DNA of 57,141 bases from Acinetobacter sp. Ver3. GTDB lineage: Bacteria; Pseudomonadota; Gammaproteobacteria; Pseudomonadales; Moraxellaceae. The translations under genes and the position numbers were made by a program. Of the stretch, positions 37,437 to 49,063 are shown piece after piece (positions within the stretch are counted from its first letter, which is position 1; each line of letters begins with the position of its first letter). The stretch covers positions 1-57,141 of the forward strand of contig NZ_JFYL01000014.1 in NCBI RefSeq assembly GCF_000632455.1, read 5' to 3'. The notes under the pieces are model-generated. The model saw only the letters and a list, made by a program, of their open reading frames with translations. It had not been told where the DNA came from and ran no database searches.

Positions 37437-38957
37437 ATGGAAGTTACATCAGATCAGCTAGATACAAATTCAGTCGACTTAACTGAAACGCAATTCATCA
37501 AGAAAAATACTAAAATTGCGATTATCGGCGCTGGATTTGGAGGATTAGCCACAGCGATTCAACTTCTTAAACGCGGTATTAAAGATTTTGTTATTCTTGA
37601 AAAAGCTACAGATGTAGGTGGTACTTGGCGTGAAAATCAATACCCGGGTGCTGCATGTGATGTGCAGTCTCATATGTATTCATTATCTTTTGCACCCAAA
37701 TCTGATTGGACAAAACGATATGCTGAAGCACCTGAAATTTTCCAATATATTCAAGATCTTATCCAAGAATATGGTTTAAAAAAATTTATTCAATTTGATA
37801 CCGAAGTCATTTCGACACGCTTCGATGAGCAAGCTCATGCGTGGGAAATCTCCATCAAGAATCAAAGTGCTCTACACAGTCAATTCCTTATTTTTGCCTC
37901 TGGTCCATTGCATATTCCTCAAATTCCAAAGATTAAAGGAATCGAAAAATTTAAAGGCGAAGTATTCCACTCCTCATCTTGGAATCATGCTTATGACCTG
38001 AATGGTAAACGTGTAGCCAGTATCGGCACAGGTGGAAGTGCAATTCAATATATTCCTGAGATTGCACCAAAAACCAAACAGTTATACGTGTTTCAAAGAA
38101 CGGCTGCATGGGTAATACCGCGCGATGAACGAGCTTATAATGCTTTAGACAAAAAACTATTTGCCCAATACGACTGGTTTAGAAAATTGCATCGAGCACG
38201 CTTATATTGGTCTAACGAATCACGCGTAGTTCCGATTGTAAAACCTCAAATGATGCGACTGGGTCAAAAACTTGCAGAAGCTTTTATTCGCTTCCAAGTC
38301 AAAGATAAAGAAATAGCAAAAAAATTGACACCAGATTACACCATGGGGTGTAAAAGAATTTTGGTATCAAATCGATATTTCCCAACATTTAATCGCAAGA
38401 ATGTAGAACTCGTGACGGACAGCATTCAAGAAATTACTGAAAATGCGATTGTTACCAAAGATGGTCAAGTACGAGAAATAGATTGCTTAATTTACGGTAC
38501 TGGTTTTATTACTGATCCACGAATTTATTTAAAAGATTTTAAATGTTATGGCGAAAATGGCATTGAGTTGAAAGAAGCATGGAAAGAGGGTGCTGAAAGC
38601 TACTATGGAATTTCTACCAAAGGATTTCCAAATCTCTTTCAACTTTTAGGCCCGAATACTGTTTTAGGTCATAACTCTGTAATTTTTATGATCGAATCTC
38701 AAGTGAATTACATTCTACAACTGATTGAAGCTGTAGAAAAATCCAAAACCAAAGCAATCGTGGTCAAAGATTTAGTTCAAGAAGAATTCAACCGTAAAAT
38801 CCAAGAAAAATTTGCAGGCACAGTTTGGCAATCTGGCTGTGTGAGTTGGTATCAGCAAGAAGGCGGAAAGAATTTTTCACTTTGGCCGAGTTATACATGG
38901 AAGTATTGGCTAGAAACCAAAAATGCAAATCTAGCCGATTATCGTTTCTTGAATTAA
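37437..38957 (+). CDS. Flavin-containing monooxygenase, Baeyer-Villiger type
   Basis: A 506-residue FAD/NADPH monooxygenase. The first Rossmann motif is IIGAGFGGLA (about 30-39), the type I Baeyer-Villiger fingerprint FKGEVFHSSSW (FxGxxxHxxxW) is near residues 170-180, and the NADPH motif SIGTGGSAIQ follows near 198. Such enzymes insert oxygen beside a ketone, making esters or lactones. The sequence around GGTWRENQYPGAACDV is typical and differs from the long-chain alkane monooxygenase AlmA. The divergent AraC gene is its likely regulator. Confidence 0.87.
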   Translation: MEVTSDQLDTNSVDLTETQFIKKNTKIAIIGAGFGGLATAIQLLKRGIKDFVILEKATDVGGTWRENQYPGAACDVQSHMYSLSFAPKSDWTKRYAEAPEIFQYIQDLIQEYGLKKFIQFDTEVISTRFDEQAHAWEISIKNQSALHSQFLIFASGPLHIPQIPKIKGIEKFKGEVFHSSSWNHAYDLNGKRVASIGTGGSAIQYIPEIAPKTKQLYVFQRTAAWVIPRDERAYNALDKKLFAQYDWFRKLHRARLYWSNESRVVPIVKPQMMRLGQKLAEAFIRFQVKDKEIAKKLTPDYTMGCKRILVSNRYFPTFNRKNVELVTDSIQEITENAIVTKDGQVREIDCLIYGTGFITDPRIYLKDFKCYGENGIELKEAWKEGAESYYGISTKGFPNLFQLLGPNTVLGHNSVIFMIESQVNYILQLIEAVEKSKTKAIVVKDLVQEEFNRKIQEKFAGTVWQSGCVSWYQQEGGKNFSLWPSYTWKYWLETKNANLADYRFLN

Positions 38958-38963
38958 ATGAAT

Positions 38964-38996
38964 AAAAAAATCAGCTCAATTGAGCTGATTTTTTTT
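38964..38996. terminator. Bidirectional terminator, monooxygenase / gpx
   Basis: TCAGCTCAA and TTGAGCTGA form a perfect stem flanked by seven A residues and eight T residues, between convergent stops. Confidence 0.92.
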
Positions 38997-39477
38997 ACTG
39001 AGCCAGCGCTTTTTGAATATCATCTTCAATACTTTCTGGTTTAGTTGTAGGTGCATATCGATTAAGCACTTTGCCATCTTTTCCAATCAAAAATTTGGTA
39101 AAGTTCCACTTAATTCCACTTCCTAAAATGCCTTTGCTGTTGTTGGTGAGATACCGAAAAATCACATGGGCTTCAGGACCTTTTACATCCACTTTAGCGA
39201 ACATCGGAAAGGATACACCGTAATTTCTCTGGCAAAAACTACCAATTTCTTCATGCGTACCCGGATCTTGCCCACCAAATTGATTACACGGAAATCCTAA
39301 TACCTCAAAACCTTGATCTTTATACTTTTCATACAGCGCTTCCAACCCTGCAAATTGTGGCGTGAATCCACATTTGCTGGCTGTGTTGACTATCAATAGC
39401 ACTTTACCTTCATAGTCCGAAAATTGCTTATTTTCCCCTTCTAGCAATTCTGCCTCAAATTGATAAATATTGGTCAT
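38995..39477 (-). CDS. Glutathione peroxidase-like thiol peroxidase
   Basis: A 160-residue peroxidase of the GPx/BtuE family that reduces hydrogen peroxide or lipid peroxides. The catalytic residue is Cys ([11 protein letters not shown]) rather than selenocysteine, with Gln in [13 protein letters not shown] and Trp in IKWNFTKFL. Family members of this type usually use thioredoxin rather than glutathione. It overlaps the msrB stop by ATGA, so the two are translationally coupled. Confidence 0.9.
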   Translation of the reverse strand: MTNIYQFEAELLEGENKQFSDYEGKVLLIVNTASKCGFTPQFAGLEALYEKYKDQGFEVLGFPCNQFGGQDPGTHEEIGSFCQRNYGVSFPMFAKVDVKGPEAHVIFRYLTNNSKGILGSGIKWNFTKFLIGKDGKVLNRYAPTTKPESIEDDIQKALAQ

Positions 39478-39893
39478 GGATAGGTTTCCTCATCATTTTT
39501 TTCTTGGGTTTTTAATTCTAATGAAGCTGAGTTTACACAATAACGAAGACCTGTAGGTTCAGGTCCATCCTCAAAAACATGACCTAGATGTGCGTCACAA
39601 TGATGACAAACAATCTCAGTACGAATCATGCCATGTGAGTGATCATCATGTTCTTCAATGACTGTTTGGTTGATTGGACGATAAAAACTAGGCCATCCAC
39701 AACCACTGTCATATTTGGTTTCTGAAGTAAATAAAGGTTCGCCACAGCAACGACAAACATAAGTTCCTTCTTGTTTGGTATTCCAATATCGCCCTGTGAA
39801 AGCAGGCTCAGTTCCCTTTTGACGGGTAATGCGATACTCCTCTGGTGATAACTCTCTTTGCCATTCTCGGTCTGTTTTATTGAGTTTTCCCAT
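39474..39893 (-). CDS. msrB: Peptide-methionine (R)-S-oxide reductase
   Basis: MsrB repairs methionine-R-sulfoxide in proteins. In this 139-residue protein the structural zinc cysteines are CRCCG and CHHC, the SGCGWPSF segment is present, and the catalytic Cys is in RYCVNSASL. The frame opens 12 codons earlier, but AAGGAG lies 6 bases before the ATG at 39893 and the N-terminus then fits the family. With the coupled peroxidase it forms a small oxidative-damage operon. Confidence 0.94.
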   Translation of the reverse strand: MGKLNKTDREWQRELSPEEYRITRQKGTEPAFTGRYWNTKQEGTYVCRCCGEPLFTSETKYDSGCGWPSFYRPINQTVIEEHDDHSHGMIRTEIVCHHCDAHLGHVFEDGPEPTGLRYCVNSASLELKTQEKNDEETYP

Positions 39894-40044
39894 GATTAAC
39901 TCCTTTAAATCTTTGACATTCAATGTCATGCTTCAGTACCTTCATATTTACGCTAGAGCTTGAAAAATTTCTAGCTAAATTTCTACATAGATTGTGATAT
40001 TTAGTAATCTATTTTTATTCACTCAAAAATAATTGGATGGGAAT

Positions 40045-41280
40045 ATGTCCGTTTTAGGTAACACTACTCCACGCGAAATTAAGAAATCGTCTAAGCTCGA
40101 GCATGTATGCTATGACATTCGTGGACCTGTGTTACGCGCCGCCAACGAAATGGAAGAAGCCGGACATAAGATAATTAAACTCAATATCGGCAACCCAGCG
40201 CCCTTCGGTTTTGAAGCACCCCAAGAAATTATCAATGATGTTGCGTTGAATTTACCAAATGCAATTGGCTATACAGACTCAAAAGGGATTTTCCCTGCCC
40301 GCAAAGCGGTTTGTCAGTATTACCAGCAAAAAGGTATTTTCAATATGCATGTCAATGATGTGTATATTGGGAATGGTGTTTCTGAGCTGATTGTAATGGC
40401 TATGCAAGGCCTGTTAGATGACGGCGATGAAATGCTGGTACCAATGCCAGATTATCCATTATGGACTGCCGCCGTTAATCTTTCTGGTGGTACAGCAATT
40501 CATTATAAATGTGATGAGGAAGACAATTGGTATCCTGATATTCAGGATATGGAAAACAAAATTACGCCTAATACTCGTGGGATCGTGATTATCAATCCGA
40601 ACAACCCAACGGGTGCTGTTTATCCACGCCATGTCTTAGAAAAAATTGTCGCTCTTGCAAAAAAATATGACCTGATTTTATTTGCTGATGAGATCTACGA
40701 TAAGATCGTTTACGATGGAATCGAACATGTATCGGTCGCTGCCCTTGCGGGTAATCAACTGTGTATTTCATTTAACGGATTATCTAAATCCTATCGAATT
40801 GCTGGATACCGTTCAGGCTGGATGGCAATTACGGGTGATAAGACACGTGCAGCAGATTATATTGAAGGTCTAGACATGCTCGCGTCAATGCGCCTGTGTG
40901 CTAACCATCAAGCTCAATATGCTATTCAAACTGCATTGGGTGGCTACCAGTCTATCAACGATTTAATTCGTCCAGGTGGTCGTTTGTATGAGCAACGCAA
41001 TATTGCTTGGCAAATGTTGAATGAAATCCCAGGTGTAAGCTGTGTTAAACCTGAAGGTGCAATGTATTGTTTCCCTAAACTTGATCCTGAAATTTACCCG
41101 ATTCAGGATGATGAACAGTTTATGCTTGACTTCCTCAAAGCAGAAAAAGTGTTATTGGTACAAGGCACAGGATTCAACTGGCCTACCCCTGATCATTTCC
41201 GTGTGGTGTTCTTGCCTGCTGAAAATGAACTTCGTGAAGCGATTAACCGTTTAGGAAGATTCTTGGCGAAAATGCGTTAA
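40045..41280 (+). CDS. alaA: Alanine/glutamate-pyruvate aminotransferase AlaA
   Basis: A class I PLP aminotransferase of 411 residues, closely matching E. coli AlaA: KSSKLEHVCYDIRGPVL at the N-terminus, NPNNPTGAVY, the PLP lysine in NGLSKSYRIAG, and MLASMRLCAN. It makes alanine from pyruvate and glutamate. A TTG four codons upstream is possible, but ATG 40045 starts the conserved part. A strong terminator follows. Confidence 0.92.
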   Translation: MSVLGNTTPREIKKSSKLEHVCYDIRGPVLRAANEMEEAGHKIIKLNIGNPAPFGFEAPQEIINDVALNLPNAIGYTDSKGIFPARKAVCQYYQQKGIFNMHVNDVYIGNGVSELIVMAMQGLLDDGDEMLVPMPDYPLWTAAVNLSGGTAIHYKCDEEDNWYPDIQDMENKITPNTRGIVIINPNNPTGAVYPRHVLEKIVALAKKYDLILFADEIYDKIVYDGIEHVSVAALAGNQLCISFNGLSKSYRIAGYRSGWMAITGDKTRAADYIEGLDMLASMRLCANHQAQYAIQTALGGYQSINDLIRPGGRLYEQRNIAWQMLNEIPGVSCVKPEGAMYCFPKLDPEIYPIQDDEQFMLDFLKAEKVLLVQGTGFNWPTPDHFRVVFLPAENELREAINRLGRFLAKMR

Positions 41281-41309
41281 TTCAGTCGTTTTATGTGAAT
41301 AATGTATTT

Positions 41310-41341
41310 AAAACCCCCAGATTTCAATCTGGGGGTTTTAT
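41310..41341 (+). terminator. Terminator after alaA
   Basis: AAAACCCCCAGAT-TTCA-ATCTGGGGGTTTT, a 13-pair stem followed by ATATTT. Confidence 0.9.
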
Positions 41342-41418
41342 ATTTAATATTTTGATTATTTCATGATATTAATTTCATTTTGATTATATACAAGCACCCT
41401 TCTTTTCCTTTATCGTGA

Positions 41419-42525
<1,107 letters not shown>

Positions 42526-42544
42526 GCCCAATTTTCATGTTATA

Positions 42545-42570
42545 AAAAAGTGCCGAATGGCACTTTTTTT
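42545..42570 (+). terminator. Terminator after ansB
   Basis: AAAAAGTGCC-GAAT-GGCACTTTTT with further T residues. Confidence 0.92.
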
Positions 42571-42698
42571 GATTGATATAAAATCGCCTTTATTCAAATC
42601 GAAGATAATTTGTGCGAATCATATAAAATATCGTGGATTCTCAGCTCTAAATCACTTTGCATGATAAAATACGCTCTGCTCTTGTAAAGGACTCATCT

Positions 42699-45600
42699 AT
42701 GCAGTTTGTTCATCTCGGTGTTCATACAGAATTTTCTATTACTGAATCAATCGTACGTATACCTGATCTAATGAAGTCTGCTGTACAGGATTCTATGCCT
42801 GCACTCGCGATGACAGATTTATCGAACTTACATGCAGCAGTGAAGTTTTATACCTCGTGTCTTAAAAAAGGGATTAAACCTATTTTAGGAAGTGTGATTC
42901 GTTTGAATGATGAATCACATCGTATGACTTTACTGGCGATGAATAATGAGGGTTGGCGTAGTTTAACTGAAGTAGTATCGCGCGGCTTTATTGAAGGACA
43001 ACAACTCAGTATCCCGTGTGTAAAAAAAGAATGGGTGTTAGAACAAGCGCCGGGCATGATTGGACTTTTAGGGATTAAAAGTGATGTTGGAGAAATGCTG
43101 TGTTCAAGTAGCCCAGAAAAAGCTGAACCCTTACTTGAAGCTTGGATCGAAAAATTTGGCAATCGTGTCTATTTAGCACTCACGCGCACCAATCGCCCAC
43201 AAGAAGAAGATTTTATTATTGAAGCTGTTAAATTAGCCGCAAAATATCAAATCGGTGTTGTCGCTCATAATGATGTTCATTTTATTAGAGAAGAAGACTT
43301 TGAAGCCCATGAAGCGCGCGTCTGCATCGCAGATGGCTATGTTTTAGGTGATAATCGTCGTCCACGTACTTACAGCCCTGAGCAATATTTCAAAACAACA
43401 GCGCAAATGGTGGAGTTATTTGCTGATATCCCCAGTGCTATTCAAAATACAGTTGAAATTGCTAAACGCTGTAATGTGACACTTCGCTTAGGTAAATACT
43501 TTTTACCTGACTATCCAATTCCTGAAGGTCATACGATTGATACCTTCTTTGCCCATTTGTCTAAAGAAGGATTAGAAGAACGTCTTAATCACCTCTATCC
43601 TGTGGAGAAACGTGGAGAAGACTGGCCTGAAATTCGCAAAGAATATGACGATCGTTTAGATTTTGAAATCAAGATTATTAACTCGATGGGATTCCCAGGT
43701 TACTTCTTGATTGTCATGGACTTCATTCAGTGGTCCAAGAACAATGGCGTACCTGTAGGCCCGGGCCGTGGTTCAGGTGCAGGCTCATTAGTTGCATACA
43801 GTTTAAAAATTACAGATTTAGATCCACTACCATACGGACTTCTTTTCGAACGTTTCTTAAACCCTGAACGTGTTTCGATGCCAGACTTTGACGTGGATTT
43901 TTGTATCGCAGGTCGTGATCGTGTAATTGATTATGTTGCACGAACTTATGGGCGTGATGCTGTATCGCAAATTGCAACCTTTGGTACGATGGCAGCGAAA
44001 GGTGCAATTCGTGATGTTGCACGAGTTTTAGGTAAGTCTTACGGCTTAGCAGATCGTATTTCTAAAATGATCCCGACTAAACCTTTGGGTTTAAGTTTAG
44101 AAGAATCTTTAGAAGCAGAACCACAACTTAAAGATATTGTAACCAACCCATCCAACCCAGATTATGAAGATGCATCAGAAATCTGGGAAATGGCGCTTAA
44201 ACTTGAAGGAATAACGCGTAACACAGGTAAGCACGCAGGTGGTGTTGTAATCGCACCGACCAAGATTACGGACTTCTCAGCTGTACTGTGTGAAGAAGAT
44301 GGTACTGGTCGTGTCGCTCAATTTGATAAAGACGATGTTGAGGCGGCAGGTCTTGTTAAATTTGACTTCTTGGGGTTGCGAAATCTTACTGTAATCGAAG
44401 ATGCTATTCAGCACATTAACCAACGATTAAAGTTTGATATACCTCTAAAGATTGAAAATATTCCGCTGAATGACAAAGCGGCGTATTCAATATTTGCTGA
44501 AGCAAATACCACTGCGGTATTCCAATTTGAATCCGTGGGCATGAAAAAGATGCTCAAGGAAGCAAGACCAAGTAAATTTGAAGAAATTATTGCCTTCGTG
44601 TCATTGTACCGCCCGGGTCCAATGGATCTAATTCCAGACTTTATTCATCGGATGCATGGTGGAGAGTTCGAATACTTACATCCCCTATTAGAAGGTGTCT
44701 TAGAGCCTACCTATGGGATTATGGTATATCAAGAACAGGTTATGCAAGCAGCTCAGTATTGTGCTGGATATAGCCTTGGTGGTGCTGACTTACTTCGTCG
44801 TGCGATGGGTAAAAAGAAACCTGAAGAGATGGTTAAACAACGCCAAATCTTTATTGAAGGTGCTGCAAAAAAAGATATCGATGAGCAAACGGCGAACCAT
44901 ATCTTCGACTATATGGAAAAATTTGCAGGCTATGGTTTCAACAAATCACATGCTGCAGCCTATGCATTAGTGGCTTATCAGACGGCTTGGTTAAAAGCAC
45001 ACTATCCTTCTGAGTTTATGTCCGCTGTACTGACTTCGGAAATGCAAAACACGGATAGTATTGTATTCTTGATTGATGACTGTCGTAACAATGGTCTCGA
45101 CGTGTTACCACCTTCCGTCAATATGTCGATTTATCAATTCCATGCAATTGATGAAAAAACCATTGTATATGGTCTGGGTGCAATCAAGGGTGTAGGTGAA
45201 GCAGCAATGCAATCTGTCATTGATTCACGTAAGCAACTTGGACCTTATAAAGATTTATTTGATTTCTGCCATCGCATTGATCTGAAGAAAATCAATAAAC
45301 GCACACTTGAAGCTTTGATTCGCTCAGGTGCATTAGATTGTCTCGGGCTTGAACGCGCGACTTTAATGGCTCAATTGCCTGAAGCTGTACAAGCTGCCGA
45401 ACAAGCTCGTTCAAACCGCGAAACTGGCATTATGGATTTATTTGGTGAAGTTGAGGAAGTTCAACGTAAACCTACTAAACCTGTAAAACCTTGGTCTGAT
45501 GAAGTCCGCTTGAAAGGTGAAAAAGATACCTTAGGTTTATACTTAACGGGGCACCCAATCGATGTGTATCGCCCCGAGTTAAAAGCGTTTATTTCTAACA

Positions 45601-46277
45601 AAATTAATGAGCTGACTCCAACACGTCGTGGAGTAACTACTGTATTTGCCGGCTTGGTTGTGGATGTCGCAAATTTCCCTAACCGCATGATGATCACACT
45701 CGATGATGGTACTGCTCGAATCGAAGTCTCAGCAAATCATGAACGCTTCCAACGTTTTAAAGATATTATTGTGAATGAAAGAGTGATCGTGCTTGAAGGT
45801 GAAATTTATGAACGTGAAGGCTTCGACCGTCCGATGGGACGCCTTACTAAGGCGTTTACATTAAACGAAATTCGTCAAAAACGTGCAAATCACATCCTCA
45901 TCAAATTACAACCTGAGCATATTCAGCCAAATCTTGGTCAAGAGCTTTCACAGATCATTCAACCGTTTTGTAATGTAGATATGTGTCAGCATGTGCCATT
46001 ACAAGTACAACTCGACTTTCCATATGCAACGGCTGATTTTCATTTACCACCGCAATGGAATGTCGCACCACTCGATGACTTATTGTTCAAACTGCGCGAC
46101 TATTTTGGTAAAGAGGCCTTACATGTGGAGTATCATGTTAAATCAAAAGCTGCACGTTCCCACGCCGCAGAACCAAAATCAGAACCAGTCATCACATCAC
46201 ATGCCTCTCCACCTGACCAGATCAGTATGGATGAAGCAATGGATCAATACATGACGGAAGTCAGTCAATACTCTTAA
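42699..46277 (+). CDS. dnaE: DNA polymerase III subunit alpha
   Basis: The replicative polymerase, 1192 residues. It has an N-terminal PHP domain (HLGVHTEFSITES), the polymerase core with the catalytic aspartates in MPDFDVDFC (about residue 395), GPGRGSGAGSLVAY just before it, a helix-hairpin-helix region and an OB fold near 1000. The frame opens 14 codons upstream with a TTG, but AAAGGA lies 7 bases before the ATG at 42699. It may be cotranscribed with trmJ, 13 bases downstream. Confidence 0.96.
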   Translation: MQFVHLGVHTEFSITESIVRIPDLMKSAVQDSMPALAMTDLSNLHAAVKFYTSCLKKGIKPILGSVIRLNDESHRMTLLAMNNEGWRSLTEVVSRGFIEGQQLSIPCVKKEWVLEQAPGMIGLLGIKSDVGEMLCSSSPEKAEPLLEAWIEKFGNRVYLALTRTNRPQEEDFIIEAVKLAAKYQIGVVAHNDVHFIREEDFEAHEARVCIADGYVLGDNRRPRTYSPEQYFKTTAQMVELFADIPSAIQNTVEIAKRCNVTLRLGKYFLPDYPIPEGHTIDTFFAHLSKEGLEERLNHLYPVEKRGEDWPEIRKEYDDRLDFEIKIINSMGFPGYFLIVMDFIQWSKNNGVPVGPGRGSGAGSLVAYSLKITDLDPLPYGLLFERFLNPERVSMPDFDVDFCIAGRDRVIDYVARTYGRDAVSQIATFGTMAAKGAIRDVARVLGKSYGLADRISKMIPTKPLGLSLEESLEAEPQLKDIVTNPSNPDYEDASEIWEMALKLEGITRNTGKHAGGVVIAPTKITDFSAVLCEEDGTGRVAQFDKDDVEAAGLVKFDFLGLRNLTVIEDAIQHINQRLKFDIPLKIENIPLNDKAAYSIFAEANTTAVFQFESVGMKKMLKEARPSKFEEIIAFVSLYRPGPMDLIPDFIHRMHGGEFEYLHPLLEGVLEPTYGIMVYQEQVMQAAQYCAGYSLGGADLLRRAMGKKKPEEMVKQRQIFIEGAAKKDIDEQTANHIFDYMEKFAGYGFNKSHAAAYALVAYQTAWLKAHYPSEFMSAVLTSEMQNTDSIVFLIDDCRNNGLDVLPPSVNMSIYQFHAIDEKTIVYGLGAIKGVGEAAMQSVIDSRKQLGPYKDLFDFCHRIDLKKINKRTLEALIRSGALDCLGLERATLMAQLPEAVQAAEQARSNRETGIMDLFGEVEEVQRKPTKPVKPWSDEVRLKGEKDTLGLYLTGHPIDVYRPELKAFISNKINELTPTRRGVTTVFAGLVVDVANFPNRMMITLDDGTARIEVSANHERFQRFKDIIVNERVIVLEGEIYEREGFDRPMGRLTKAFTLNEIRQKRANHILIKLQPEHIQPNLGQELSQIIQPFCNVDMCQHVPLQVQLDFPYATADFHLPPQWNVAPLDDLLFKLRDYFGKEALHVEYHVKSKAARSHAAEPKSEPVITSHASPPDQISMDEAMDQYMTEVSQYS

Positions 46278-46290
46278 TTTTGGAAGATTT

Positions 46291-47133
46291 ATGAATTTAA
46301 TTGATAATGCTGCTGTCTCAGCGCATTTGTCTCATGTGCGTATTGTCATGGTGAATACTACCCTGCCTGCGAATATCGGTAGCGCACTTAGAGCAATGAA
46401 AACCATGGGGCTTTCAAAATTGGTTTTAGTTGCACCTAAAACTTATCCTCATCCTGATATTGATGCACTTGCAGCCGGTGCAACCGATTTAATTGATCAA
46501 ATTCAGATTGTAGAAACGCTTGAAGAAGCCATCGCAGATTGTCATTTAGTCTTTGGTACAAGTGCTCGTAGCCGAACTATTCCATGGCCTTTATTAGATG
46601 CTCGACCTGCTGCTGATAAATCTATGCAAGCGGTGATCAAAGAACAACAAGAAATAGCCGTAATATTTGGGCGTGAAGATCGCGGATTAACCAATGAAGA
46701 ATTGGCTATGGCGAATTACCATGTGACCATCCCTGTGAATACAGACTATGGTGTACTCAATGTCGCTCAAGCCATTCAAATTATTTGCTATGAAATGCGA
46801 ATGGCGACTACGGCTCTCATGGAACAAGTTGAAGATCCTCAAGCTGTTATGAAAGTGACTGATGAAGATTCAATGCATTGGGATGAGCCGTTGGTAACAC
46901 ATCAACAGATGGAACAATTTTATCCTCATTTTGAGAAAATGTTGCACGAAATCGAATTTTTAGACCCAGAAAACCCACGATTATTGCCTTTACGCTTGCG
47001 TCGCTTATTCGGACGTATACAATTAGATCGTATGGAGTACCATCTTCTTAGAGGTATTTTTAGTCGTGTTCAGGCATTGAACAATGGCACATGGAAAAAG
47101 TCAGATTCTAAAGAGAAATCAAAAGATGCTTAA
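46291..47133 (+). CDS. trmJ: tRNA (cytidine/uridine-32-2'-O)-methyltransferase TrmJ
   Basis: A 280-residue SPOUT methyltransferase that 2'-O-methylates position 32 of tRNA with S-adenosylmethionine. The knot motifs are [14 protein letters not shown] (near 30-43), [13 protein letters not shown] (near 125-137) and [14 protein letters not shown] (near 155-168). A charged C-terminal extension follows, as in TrmJ. GGAAG is 5 bases before the ATG. Its 3' end overlaps cysE by 8 bases. Confidence 0.92.
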   Translation: MNLIDNAAVSAHLSHVRIVMVNTTLPANIGSALRAMKTMGLSKLVLVAPKTYPHPDIDALAAGATDLIDQIQIVETLEEAIADCHLVFGTSARSRTIPWPLLDARPAADKSMQAVIKEQQEIAVIFGREDRGLTNEELAMANYHVTIPVNTDYGVLNVAQAIQIICYEMRMATTALMEQVEDPQAVMKVTDEDSMHWDEPLVTHQQMEQFYPHFEKMLHEIEFLDPENPRLLPLRLRRLFGRIQLDRMEYHLLRGIFSRVQALNNGTWKKSDSKEKSKDA

Positions 47134-47938
47134 ACAGCTTAAAGAAGATATTCAAGCTGTGTTTGCCCGCGATCCTGCGGCGCGCAACACATTTGAAGTT
47201 TTAACCACTTATCCAGGAATTCACGCACTGATTATGCATCGTGTTGCGCATGAGCTTTGGAAAAAAGAGTGTAAAACTTCAGCCCGCATGCTGTCTTCTT
47301 TTAGTCGTTTTGCAACTGGTATCGAAATTCACCCGGGTGCCAAAATTGGCAAACGTTTTTTTATAGATCACGGTATGGGTGTGGTCATTGGGGAAACAGC
47401 TGAAATTGGTGATGATGTGACGCTCTATCATGGCGTGACATTAGGTGGCACCACTTGGAATAAAGGCAAACGTCACCCAACGTTAGAAGATGGCGTAGTC
47501 GTTGGCGCAGGTGCGAAAATTTTGGGACCATTTACCGTACATAAAAATGCGAAAGTGGGTTCAAATGCTGTGGTCACCAAAGAAGTCCCTGAAGGGGCTA
47601 CTGCCGTAGGTAACCCAGCGCGATTTATTATTAAAAATCAGCAAAAAGATTTGGACAAAGAATCTGAACGACGCAATTATGCAGAAAGCATCGGTTTTCA
47701 GCCTTATGCTACAACCCAAGATCAATCAGATCCTATGTTAGAAGGTATGCGAGTATTATTGGATCGTATACAGCACAATGAAAAGCGCATGAACACTTTA
47801 TGTCAGCGACTTTCATTACTTGATCCAACATTTAATAACGCTCAAAGTAATGGACAACCATTTAGTGCTGAAGAGTTAAAAATCATTGACGAAGTTCGTC
47901 GTGAGTGCGAAGCTCAAACAGCACAATCAAAAGCTTAA
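47126..47938 (+). CDS. cysE: Serine O-acetyltransferase
   Basis: CysE makes O-acetylserine from serine and acetyl-CoA, the first step of cysteine synthesis. The 270-residue protein has an N-terminal helical region and left-handed hexapeptide repeats (about 60-180), with the active-site His and Asp in [14 protein letters not shown] and HGVTLGGT. The ATG at 47126 lies inside the trmJ end; the longer frame has no family support. A polar C-terminal tail of about 85 residues follows the repeats. Confidence 0.93.
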   Translation: MLKQLKEDIQAVFARDPAARNTFEVLTTYPGIHALIMHRVAHELWKKECKTSARMLSSFSRFATGIEIHPGAKIGKRFFIDHGMGVVIGETAEIGDDVTLYHGVTLGGTTWNKGKRHPTLEDGVVVGAGAKILGPFTVHKNAKVGSNAVVTKEVPEGATAVGNPARFIIKNQQKDLDKESERRNYAESIGFQPYATTQDQSDPMLEGMRVLLDRIQHNEKRMNTLCQRLSLLDPTFNNAQSNGQPFSAEELKIIDEVRRECEAQTAQSKA

Positions 47939-48048
47939 TGTATAAGTTTGACTAAGTTAGGTGAATCTGAGTTGCATGTTGTTTCGACTTTTCATAGACT
48001 CAGATTCAACCTGAACTAGAATTTAAAAACATAATATTGGAAGAAAAT

Positions 48049-48966
48049 ATGACGATTAAGCCCCTCATTGCCACCATGATCGCTGTTTCATTATTGAGTG
48101 CTTGTAGCTCTCCAGCAGTAAAAAAACAATCTAAAACAAACGATCCGATCGTCTTTTCTGAGCCTGATTTAAGTGCGCCATTTTATGCATTAAATCCTTT
48201 TAACTATAGCCAACCACCAGTATTCGAGCTTGAACTAAAAAAAGCTGCTGCTGCACCACTTCAAAAACTTGAGGTGACTGATCCAAATAATCCAAACAGA
48301 AAGATGATCCTCGAACAAAACAAATTAATCGTACCGACTGTGAATAGTTCACAACGTGCGATGAAATACACGGTTTTAGCGGGTCAAAATGAAATCGATA
48401 TTACAGAAATTGATGACTTCCTCCAGATGGTTGAAGGTAAAGCACGTCACTATCCTCCTCGCTTTACAGATCGTCAAGAACGTCGCGGTTTTGAAGCTAA
48501 ATTACGTGAAGTTTCAGCTCAACTAGATACTTTAGCAGCGAAAGATAACGCGTCATTCGATATCTTAATTCGTGCATTTAAAGCAAGTATATTGGGTCGT
48601 AACCTTGATCTTGGTTCTGCTTACACCACTAAATCTTTAAAATATGCACAACAAATCCTGAAGATCAACAAAGAAGATGCAGAAGCGAACTTCTGGTTTG
48701 GTTTCTCTTTGTCTGAAGGTGGTGGTCAAAAAGAAGCTATTCCATATATCGACAAGGCCATCAAAGCTGGTGTTCAAGAAGCTTATCTCGTAGCTGTCAA
48801 TAACTACCTCGCATTGAGCCAAAAGAAAAATGCAATCACAACTTTAAAAAATTACAAAGTGAAATACCCTGAAGAAACTGAAGTTGCTGACCGCTTGATT
48901 CAAGAAATTGAGAAACAAGGTCGCTACAATGTTTGGCAGATTTTAAACAATCCTGCGAAATCATAA
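48049..48966 (+). CDS. Lipoprotein with TPR-like repeats, unknown function
   Basis: A 305-residue predicted lipoprotein: the signal peptide ends in LLSAC at about residue 18. The C-terminal 110 residues hold amphipathic helix pairs of TPR type (DAEANFWFGFSLSEGG, AYLVAVNNYLALSQ). No specific family is recognised. GGAAG lies 5 bases before the ATG at 48049. It is probably periplasm-facing and could be a scaffold for envelope proteins; that is inference. Confidence 0.78.
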   Translation: MTIKPLIATMIAVSLLSACSSPAVKKQSKTNDPIVFSEPDLSAPFYALNPFNYSQPPVFELELKKAAAAPLQKLEVTDPNNPNRKMILEQNKLIVPTVNSSQRAMKYTVLAGQNEIDITEIDDFLQMVEGKARHYPPRFTDRQERRGFEAKLREVSAQLDTLAAKDNASFDILIRAFKASILGRNLDLGSAYTTKSLKYAQQILKINKEDAEANFWFGFSLSEGGGQKEAIPYIDKAIKAGVQEAYLVAVNNYLALSQKKNAITTLKNYKVKYPEETEVADRLIQEIEKQGRYNVWQILNNPAKS

Positions 48967-48982
48967 TCTTATTTCACAAAAT

Positions 48983-49011
48983 ATAGACTGATTATTCAGT
49001 CTATTTTTTTT
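48983..49011 (+). terminator. Terminator after the TPR lipoprotein gene
   Basis: ATAGACTGA-TTAT-TCAGTCTAT followed by a run of T residues. Confidence 0.9.
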
Positions 49012-49063
49012 AGCACTTATTTTTATATCCCTAAAAATAACGTATGCTCAGCGTTAATGATTC

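Noticed and set aside
37437..38957. Long-chain alkane monooxygenase AlmA
   Set aside because: The N-terminal region around GGTWRENQYPG and the FKGEVFHSSSW fingerprint fit general type I Baeyer-Villiger enzymes better than AlmA.
41349..41388. Direct repeat ATTTTGATTAT before ansB
   Set aside because: AT-rich 28-base-period repeat with no promoter context; chance is likely.
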